Origin: Acidimicrobiaceae bacterium | Lineage (GTDB): Bacteria > Actinomycetota > Acidimicrobiia > Acidimicrobiales > RAAP-2 | Assembly (NCBI GenBank): GCA_030838245.1 | Contig: JAUTXB010000237.1 | Span: forward strand, 1 to 9,312 | DNA length: 9,312 nucleotides | Direction: 5' to 3' | Shown: in pieces, positions 4,432 through 9,312 of the stretch | Position numbering within the stretch: the first letter of the stretch is position 1 | How the letters are laid out: the number at the start of each line of letters is the position of its first letter | The notes under the pieces: generated by a model | Database searches by the model: none | What the model was told of the DNA's origin: nothing | What the model saw: the letters and a program-made list of their open reading frames with translations, nothing else | Program-made: the position numbers and the translations under genes

Positions 4432-6302
4432 TCGCCACACTCGGGATGGGTGACGCCGGTGGCCCGGCCGAGCCCGCTCCCACCGGCCCCGGGCCCTCGA
4501 GCCGGGGGCACAGCAACCAACCGACGTCTGCCGGCGGCGCACCGGGCGCATCGGGTGACCCAAGTGGCAGTGGCAGCCCAGGTCGGGCCCCCATGGGAGC
4601 GATCGACGCCAAGCGCGTCCGCAGCTTCATCGGCCTCTCGGTCGGGCTCGTCGGCCCCCGGGCCAACCTGGCCGTATCCGGGGTGCTCATCACCCTCTAC
4701 GTCCAGAACCGGGCATCGGGAGCCCTGGCCGTCACCTTCGCCCTGACCGCCAACCGCCTCCTCAGCTGGATGACCTATCCGATCGCCGGACGCCTCAGCG
4801 ACCGCACCCGCAGCCGGATCGGACGCCGGACCCCGTACATGGCCGTGAGCCTGATCATCATGGGCGCAGCCACCTGGATGTTCACCGTGGTCCAGGGCTA
4901 CTGGCTGCTGGTGCTGTTCATCGTCATCGCCCGCCAAGCCGCGTCGGTGTTCACCCTCACCAACGCGGCCGTGGTGCCCGAAGTGTTCGGACGGAGCCGC
5001 TGGTTGAAGGCACTGGTGCTGACCACGGCGCTGGGCACGTTGGCCAGCCTGTTCATCAAGGCCACGGTCATCACCACGTGGAAGCAGAGCATGCCCGAGA
5101 CCTGGAACCTCCCCTTCCAGGTGGCCGCCGTCATCATGGGCGCAGTGGGCCTCGCCGTCCTGGTTCTGGTGCGAGAGTCGAAAGCGGCCTCCTTCGGGGC
5201 CGCCGCCGACCGCAAGGCGAGAGCCCGGCCGGCCCGGGCTGAGATCCGGGAGATCATGCAAGCGCCCAACGCCAAGGTGCTGCTGGCCGGCACGCTCCTG
5301 TTCTGGGCGGGACTGGGCTCGACGGCGTACGTGGCCATCCTGTTCTTCCAGCGGGTGGTGCATGCCGGAGCCAGCGCCCAGACCATCGCCGGCCTGGTCA
5401 GCGGCATCCCCACCTTCCTGATCGGCATCCTGCTCGGCATCCCGCTCAGCCGGGCCCTGTCCCGCCGCCAGTTGGCCATCGGCGCACCGCTCATCGGGGC
5501 CCTGCTGGCCGGCGTCCAGTACTTCGACACCCACATCTGGCAGGCGGTGGTGCTCGCCTTCATCGGCGCGCCGTTCGTCGGGGCCTACATCATCGTGTTG
5601 GCCCCCTACCTCTTGCAGCTGCTCCCCCGGTCCGGTGGTCTTGGCGAACGGCTGGGCCTCGTCCTCTCACCGTTCAACCTGGTCGGCGTCGTGCTGGCCT
5701 ATGTGGCCGCCACCGTGGTCGACGTCACCGGTAACTACCGGCTGATCTGGGTGTTCCCCGCCGCCACCGGTATCGCCCATGCCGTGGTCAACACCCGGCT
5801 CCGCTTCCCCGTCCATCGTCCGAAGACGGACATGGTGGCCAAGCTCTGGAAGTGGAGCATCATCCAGACCGAGTCCATGGCCGAGACGGGGATCGTGGCC
5901 GGCCTCCTGGCCGCGCCCCTCCTCGGCGAGGTGACCAAAGAGGACGCCGACAGCGCAGTCATCGTCGACCTGGCCCGCGACATCCTGGGCGATCCCTACG
6001 AAGACGATCGACCTTCCAATGACGATGAGGACGGTCACGCAGAGGTGGGAGCGGACGCTAAGGACCCTGCGGATGCGGTCGGCCCTGCGGATGGCCACGC
6101 AGACGGCCACGAAACAGCTTCCGGCACCACCCGGGCCCCAGAGGAACCGAGCCCGGAGGCACCGGATCATGACGGTCCGGACCCAGGCCGCCCGGAGTCA
6201 CACGGGACCACCCCGCAGGCCCAGGACCGGCGCGGACTGGGATCCGAGGGCTATCCGGCGTCGGGCGAGGCCACGCCCAGCGGCCGGACCGACGACGCCT
6301 GA
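4428..6302 (+). CDS. Major facilitator superfamily transporter, GPH/SLC45-like, with acidic C-terminal tail
   Basis: A 624-residue membrane transporter. Residues 1-60 are a Gly/Pro/Ser-rich cytoplasmic leader without a signal peptide. About twelve hydrophobic segments follow between 65 and 460. The loop after the second segment carries GRLSDRTRSRIGRR (121-134), the MFS motif A in the form typical of the glycoside-pentoside-hexuronide and SLC45 sugar transporters. Residues 461-525 are amphipathic, and about 526-624 form an acidic, Asp/Glu/Gly/Pro-rich disordered tail with ADGHADGH-type repeats. The substrate cannot be told; sugar/cation symport is the family default, but drug or lipid export is possible. 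The GTG at 4428 overlaps the upstream stop as GTGA; an ATG at 4446 is an alternative. The last 52 bp overlap the convergent cold-shock-like gene. Confidence 0.88.
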   Translation: MIATLGMGDAGGPAEPAPTGPGPSSRGHSNQPTSAGGAPGASGDPSGSGSPGRAPMGAIDAKRVRSFIGLSVGLVGPRANLAVSGVLITLYVQNRASGALAVTFALTANRLLSWMTYPIAGRLSDRTRSRIGRRTPYMAVSLIIMGAATWMFTVVQGYWLLVLFIVIARQAASVFTLTNAAVVPEVFGRSRWLKALVLTTALGTLASLFIKATVITTWKQSMPETWNLPFQVAAVIMGAVGLAVLVLVRESKAASFGAAADRKARARPARAEIREIMQAPNAKVLLAGTLLFWAGLGSTAYVAILFFQRVVHAGASAQTIAGLVSGIPTFLIGILLGIPLSRALSRRQLAIGAPLIGALLAGVQYFDTHIWQAVVLAFIGAPFVGAYIIVLAPYLLQLLPRSGGLGERLGLVLSPFNLVGVVLAYVAATVVDVTGNYRLIWVFPAATGIAHAVVNTRLRFPVHRPKTDMVAKLWKWSIIQTESMAETGIVAGLLAAPLLGEVTKEDADSAVIVDLARDILGDPYEDDRPSNDDEDGHAEVGADAKDPADAVGPADGHADGHETASGTTRAPEEPSPEAPDHDGPDPGRPESHGTTPQAQDRRGLGSEGYPASGEATPSGRTDDA

Positions 6303-6532
6303 AGGCGACCGAGGTGCCCGGGGCCAACCGTGAAGGCCACCGCCGCGCTCTCGTTTATCGAGCGGGAGCCGTCGGTGATGGCCGTGCAGTGGAAGGCGAA
6401 GCTCCGTTCGCCCGAGGCGACCACCCCGATGCCCCGAGGGTCGTCGAAGCTGGCCACGTGGCCGAGGAGCGGCAGGCCGCGCACCGGCGGCAGATCGACG
6501 AGGTGCGCGCCCGAGGTCATCGGAGGCGTCAT
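6251..6532 (-). CDS. Small divergent cold-shock-domain-like protein
   Basis: A 93-residue protein. Residues 24-83 align by eye with the cold-shock OB-fold: GHVASFDDPRGIGVV matches the first strands (usually GxVKWFNxxKGFGFI), FAFHCTAITDGSRSI matches FVHFSAI...FRSL, and VAFTVGPGHLGRLQASSV matches the closing strand and its GPxGPxAxNV-type end. Most surface aromatics that stack on RNA or ssDNA are replaced (W to S; both Phe of GFGFI to I and V). F29, F46, F48 and H49 remain. The ATG at 6532 has GGGG 5 nt upstream; an ATG at 6520 is possible. It follows hisG by 54 nt on the same strand, so it is probably the last gene of the rib-his operon. Its 3' end overlaps the transporter gene by 52 bp. Fold call by pattern, function unknown. 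Confidence 0.72.
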   Translation of the reverse strand: MTPPMTSGAHLVDLPPVRGLPLLGHVASFDDPRGIGVVASGERSFAFHCTAITDGSRSINESAAVAFTVGPGHLGRLQASSVRPLGVASPDAG

Positions 6533-6586
6533 CGGAGCCCCGTCCGCGTGTCCGCCGTCACCGTCGTCACCGTCCGCACCGTCTGC

Positions 6587-7483
6587 TCAATGCACGATCT
6601 TGGACAGCGACAGCTCGATGATGTCCGTCGCCCCGCGGTCCTTCAGCGCCGGGATCAACACGTTGATCTTCGACTTGGGCACCACCGTCTCGACAGCGAA
6701 CCCGCCACCGCCGTAGAGCTCGGACACGGTAGGCGAGCGCAGCGAGGGCACCAGGTCGATGACCCCCTGCAGCTGCTCGGCCGGAACGTTCAGCTTCACC
6801 AGCACGTTCCCCCTCGCCTCGAGCGCCCCCTGCAACAAGGTGAGGAGCTGCTCCATGGCGTGGCGCTTGTCGGGATCGGCCGCGGCCGCCGGGTTGGCGA
6901 TCAGCTCGGTGTGGGAGGTGAACAGGGTCTCGACGATCTTCAGCCCCGCCGCCCGCAGCGCCCGGCCCGTCTCGGTGATCTCGACCACGCAGTCGGCGAT
7001 GTCGGGCACCTTGGCCTCGGTCGCCCCGTAGGACAGGCTGACTTCGGAAGCCACCCCGTGCTTCTCCAGATAGCGCCGGGTCAGCTCGGGGTACTCGGTC
7101 GACACCCGCAGCGCCCCGCCGGCACCGGTACCCGAGGCGGCCAGGTCGGCGACCGAGCTCGCCGGCGAGTCCTTGGACACGGCCAGGACCACCCGGATCG
7201 GGTTGGACGTGGCCTTGGAGTAGGCCAGGACGCCGAGGGTGGTGACCTCGGTGCCCCGCTCCTCGACCCAGTCCCTGCCAGTGATGCCCATGTCGAACAT
7301 GCCGTCGGCCACGTACATCGGGATCTCCTGGGGCCGGAGGATGCGGACCTCGTCCACCCGGGGATCGTCGATGGCGGCGCGATAGTCGACCTCCGACGAG
7401 CGGGTCACGGCCAGGTCGGCCGAGGCGAACAGCTCCAACGTGGCCTTCTCGAGCGAGCCCTTGGGCAACACGATGCGCAGCAC
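6587..7483 (-). CDS. hisG: ATP phosphoribosyltransferase, long form
   Basis: HisG joins ATP and PRPP to make N1-phosphoribosyl-ATP, the first and feedback-controlled step of histidine synthesis. The 298-residue product opens LRIVLPKGSLEKATLELF, contains MYVADGMFDMGITGRDWVEE (57-76) of the type-2 periplasmic-binding-like catalytic fold, and carries the PRPP-binding signature around 153-173 (GATEAKVPDIADCVVEI). The length and the 220-298 segment (NVLVKLNVPAEQL, GGGGFAVETVVPK) mark the long form with a histidine-binding regulatory domain, so it should not need HisZ. The start is GTG at 7483, only 2 nt after the ribH TGA and preceded by GGGGGA. Earlier in-frame starts lie inside ribH and add unrelated sequence. 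Confidence 0.96.
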   Translation of the reverse strand: MLRIVLPKGSLEKATLELFASADLAVTRSSEVDYRAAIDDPRVDEVRILRPQEIPMYVADGMFDMGITGRDWVEERGTEVTTLGVLAYSKATSNPIRVVLAVSKDSPASSVADLAASGTGAGGALRVSTEYPELTRRYLEKHGVASEVSLSYGATEAKVPDIADCVVEITETGRALRAAGLKIVETLFTSHTELIANPAAAADPDKRHAMEQLLTLLQGALEARGNVLVKLNVPAEQLQGVIDLVPSLRSPTVSELYGGGGFAVETVVPKSKINVLIPALKDRGATDIIELSLSKIVH

Positions 7484-7485
7484 GG

Positions 7486-8034
7486 TCAGTCCCCCGGTTC
7501 CGAGGGGGCGGACGGTTGCAGGTCGGCGAGCAGGCCGGCCATCTCGATCGCCGCCACCGCCGCCTCCCAGCCCTTGTTGGTGTCGTCGGGCTCCGACCGA
7601 ACCAGCGCCTGTTCCACCGTGTCGGTGGTGAGCACGCCGAAGATCACCGGGATCCCGGTGTCGAGCTGGACGCGCTGGATGCCCGCCGCGCACTCCCCGG
7701 CCACGAAGTCGTAGTGACCGGTGTCGCCGCGAATGACCGCGCCCAGGCAGACCACGGCGTCGACGGACGGGGCCAGGGAACGGGCCACCAACGGCAGCTC
7801 GAAGGCCCCCGGTGCCCAGGCCACGGTCACCGCCCCCAGGTCGCCACCGTGCTTGGCCAGCGCCTCGAGGGCGCCGGTGAGCAGGCGCTCGGTGATCCCG
7901 CCGTTGAACCGGGCACAGGCCAGCCCCACCCGGACACCAGAGGCCTGGTGCCCACCCGCGACCGAGCGTCCCACCCGGGCGCCGACCCGGGCGATGGTGC
8001 CCTCGGGGAGGTCGGTCTGGTCAGAGGACGTCAT
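7486..8034 (-). CDS. ribH: 6,7-dimethyl-8-ribityllumazine synthase
   Basis: Lumazine synthase condenses 3,4-dihydroxy-2-butanone 4-phosphate (made by the upstream RibBA) with a ribitylamino-pyrimidine, the penultimate step to riboflavin. The 182-residue product has ARFN at 41-44, PGAFELP at 75-81, GAVIRGDTGHYDFV at 98-111 with the catalytic-type His107, FGVLTTDTVEQA at 132-143 followed by R146, and NKGWEAA at 153-159. All are family hallmarks. An extra 30 or so residues precede the usual start. The ATG at 8034 lies inside the end of ribBA, so the two genes overlap by 14 nt and are translationally linked. Such proteins usually assemble into pentamers or 60-mer shells. Confidence 0.96.
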   Translation of the reverse strand: MTSSDQTDLPEGTIARVGARVGRSVAGGHQASGVRVGLACARFNGGITERLLTGALEALAKHGGDLGAVTVAWAPGAFELPLVARSLAPSVDAVVCLGAVIRGDTGHYDFVAGECAAGIQRVQLDTGIPVIFGVLTTDTVEQALVRSEPDDTNKGWEAAVAAIEMAGLLADLQPSAPSEPGD

Positions 8035-9241
8035 CGAGCCCCTCGAGCAGGTGGCCCATGCGTTCCCGCTTGGTCCGCAGGTACTGGATGTTCTCCGGCG
8101 TGGGGGACGACTCGATGGGCACCCGCTCCACGATGTCGAGCCCGAAGCCCTCGAGCCCGCCGTACTTGGACGGGTTGTTGGTCATGAGGCGCATGGTGGT
8201 CACGCCCAGGTCGACCAGGATCTGGGCGCCGATGCCGTACTCGCGGCTGTCGGCCGGCAGCCCGAGCTCCAGGTTGGCGTCGACGGTGTCGAAGCCGTTC
8301 TCCTGCAGGTTGTAGGCCCGCAGCTTGTGGCCCAGGCCGATGCCGCGTCCCTCGTGGCCCCGCAGGTAGACGACGACGCCACTGCCGTGGGCCTCGATAG
8401 CCTGCATGGCCCCGCGCAGCTGGGGACCGCAATCGCACTTCAGCGAGCCGAACACGTCGCCGGTCAGGCACTCGCTGTGCACCCGGACCAGGACATCGGG
8501 CTTGCCGTCGATGTCGCCCTTGACCAGGGCGACGTGCTGCTCGCCGTCGAGCAGGGACTCGTAGGCATGGGTGGTGAACTCCCCGAACTCGGTGGGGATC
8601 TTGGCCGCAGCGATGTGGCGCACCAGCTTGTCCATGCGCCGGCGGTACCGGATGAGCTCGGCGATGGAGATGAGGTGGAGGCCGTGCTTCTCGGCGAACT
8701 TCTCGAGCTCGGGCAGGCGGGCCATCGTGGTCTTGTCCTCGCTCACCACCTCGCAGAGCACACCGTACGGTGCCCGTCCGGCTGCCCGGGCCAGGTCGAC
8801 AGCCGCCTCGGTGTGCCCGGCGCGTTTCAGGACGCCCCCTGGGCGGTAGCGGAGGGGCAGGATGTGCCCGGGGCGGTTGAGGTCGGTGGGGCGGGTGTGG
8901 GGATCGGCCAGCGCGGCGATGGTGGCCGACCGGTCGGAGGCCGAGATCCCGGTGGTGGTGCCGTGCCGGTAGTCGACAGTGACGGTGAACGCGGTGCGCT
9001 GGACCTCGGTGTTGTTGGTGACCATCAAGGGCAGGTCCAGCTGCTCGACCCGCTCGGGGGTGAGGGGCACGCAGATCAACCCCGACGTGTGGGCGAGGAA
9101 AAAGGCGATCTTCTCGGGGGTGACGGCGTCGGCCGCCATGATCAGGTCGCCCTCGTTCTCCCGATCCTCGTCGTCGACGACCACGACGATGTCGCCCCGG
9201 GCTACCGCCGCTACTGCATCTTCGACCGTCGAAAACGGCAT
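8021..9241 (-). CDS. ribBA: Bifunctional 3,4-DHBP synthase / GTP cyclohydrolase II
   Basis: The 406-residue protein provides both precursors of riboflavin. The RibB half (about 1-205) turns ribulose 5-phosphate into 3,4-dihydroxy-2-butanone 4-phosphate and shows DDEDRENEGDL at 23-33, RPGHILPL at 123-130 and RAGHTEAAVDL at 140-150. The RibA half (about 206-400) opens GTP and shows SECLTGDVFGSLKCDCG with the zinc ligands C258, C269 and C271, LRGHEGRGIGLGHKLRAYN at 293-311, DSREYGIGAQIL at 331-342 and TNNPSKYGGL at 354-363. The usual EDGTMAR of RibB reads EDKTTMAR, one residue longer. The start is ATG at 9241, with AAGGAG 8 nt upstream; a GTG at 9289 is in frame but adds only repeat-coded residues. 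Both halves look complete and active. Confidence 0.97.
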   Translation of the reverse strand: MPFSTVEDAVAAVARGDIVVVVDDEDRENEGDLIMAADAVTPEKIAFFLAHTSGLICVPLTPERVEQLDLPLMVTNNTEVQRTAFTVTVDYRHGTTTGISASDRSATIAALADPHTRPTDLNRPGHILPLRYRPGGVLKRAGHTEAAVDLARAAGRAPYGVLCEVVSEDKTTMARLPELEKFAEKHGLHLISIAELIRYRRRMDKLVRHIAAAKIPTEFGEFTTHAYESLLDGEQHVALVKGDIDGKPDVLVRVHSECLTGDVFGSLKCDCGPQLRGAMQAIEAHGSGVVVYLRGHEGRGIGLGHKLRAYNLQENGFDTVDANLELGLPADSREYGIGAQILVDLGVTTMRLMTNNPSKYGGLEGFGLDIVERVPIESSPTPENIQYLRTKRERMGHLLEGLDDVL

Positions 9242-9254
9242 CGATCCTGCTCCT

Positions 9255-9294
9255 TCATCCCTCGTGGTCCCGCTGTCCCTGTGTCCCACTATCC
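9255..9294 (-). repeat. Degenerate 8-bp GGGA tandem repeat before ribBA
   Basis: The minus strand reads GGGATAGT, GGGACACA, GGGACAGC, GGGACCAC and then GAGGGATG: about four 8-bp units sharing GGGA, ending just before the ribBA Shine-Dalgarno. It lies between ribBA and whatever gene precedes it outside the window. A TAG at 9291-9289 could be the end of that gene. I see no FMN riboswitch core in the 71 nt available. Confidence 0.4.
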
Positions 9295-9312
9295 CGGTGT
9301 TCCGACCGGCCG

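Noticed and set aside
4242..5534. 430-codon minus-strand frame opposite the transporter
   Set aside because: Composition is H/Q/G/D-rich and matches no fold, while the plus frame has clear membrane segments and an MFS motif.
6533..6586. Coding extension of the cold-shock-like gene into the GACGGT-rich spacer
   Set aside because: The frame is open back to the hisG TGA, but there is no start codon upstream of 6532 and the residues would be a D/G repeat. Treated as a microsatellite-like spacer.
6314..7714. Long plus-strand open frame opposite hisG and ribH
   Set aside because: The minus strand encodes unmistakable HisG and RibH. The plus frame is rich in His/Gly/Arg/Gln without any domain, typical of antisense frames in GC-rich genes.
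9242..9312. FMN riboswitch upstream of ribBA
   Set aside because: No conserved FMN-aptamer segments in the 71 nt present, and the gap appears too short to hold one.
1..9312. Mobile element, defence system or CRISPR array
   Set aside because: All coding space is filled by recognisable housekeeping, transport or small conserved genes. No transposase, integrase, direct-repeat array or attachment-site pattern was seen.

Overview
The window is chromosomal DNA from a high-GC bacterium, roughly two-thirds G+C by eye. It looks like an actinobacterium, possibly of the Acidimicrobiia type. That placement is an inference from protein style, the frequent GTG starts, a TANNNT-type promoter set tight against a start codon, and gene order. 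I see no rRNA, tRNA, CRISPR array, insertion sequence, integrase or phage gene.

Left half, minus strand (3669 down to 1): the conserved translation cluster infC - rpmI - rplT - TrmH/SpoU RNA methyltransferase - pheS - pheT. The window cuts pheT after 18 codons. Spacings are tight: 5 nt infC/rpmI, a GTGA overlap methyltransferase/pheS, 10 nt pheS/pheT. The exception is a 119-nt rpmI/rplT gap with a strong hairpin. infC appears to start at a rare ATA codon, is preceded by a structured leader containing a terminator-like hairpin, and encodes an IF3 with a low-complexity tail of about 109 residues. L20 also carries a low-complexity tail. The methyltransferase probably starts upstream of its first ATG, at a CTG overlapping the rplT stop.

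Middle, plus strand (3868 to 6302): two genes diverge from infC and overlap by GTGA. The first is a small DUF1844-like protein, probably translated from a leaderless mRNA. The second is a major-facilitator transporter of GPH/SLC45 style with a disordered N-terminus and a long acidic C-terminal tail.

Right half, minus strand (9241 down to 6251): ribBA (DHBP synthase/GTP cyclohydrolase II), ribH (lumazine synthase), hisG (ATP phosphoribosyltransferase, long form) and a small divergent cold-shock-domain-like protein. The last gene runs 52 bp into the 3' end of the transporter gene, so the two operons converge with overlapping coding ends. Riboflavin and histidine synthesis are linked through ribH-hisG, both pathways drawing on pentose phosphates and purine nucleotides.

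The gene content is mostly housekeeping, and I do not see a new defence or mobile system. The points most worth following are the infC leader and its ATA start, the tails on translation proteins, the non-ATG methyltransferase start, and the degenerate cold-shock-fold protein at the convergent junction.
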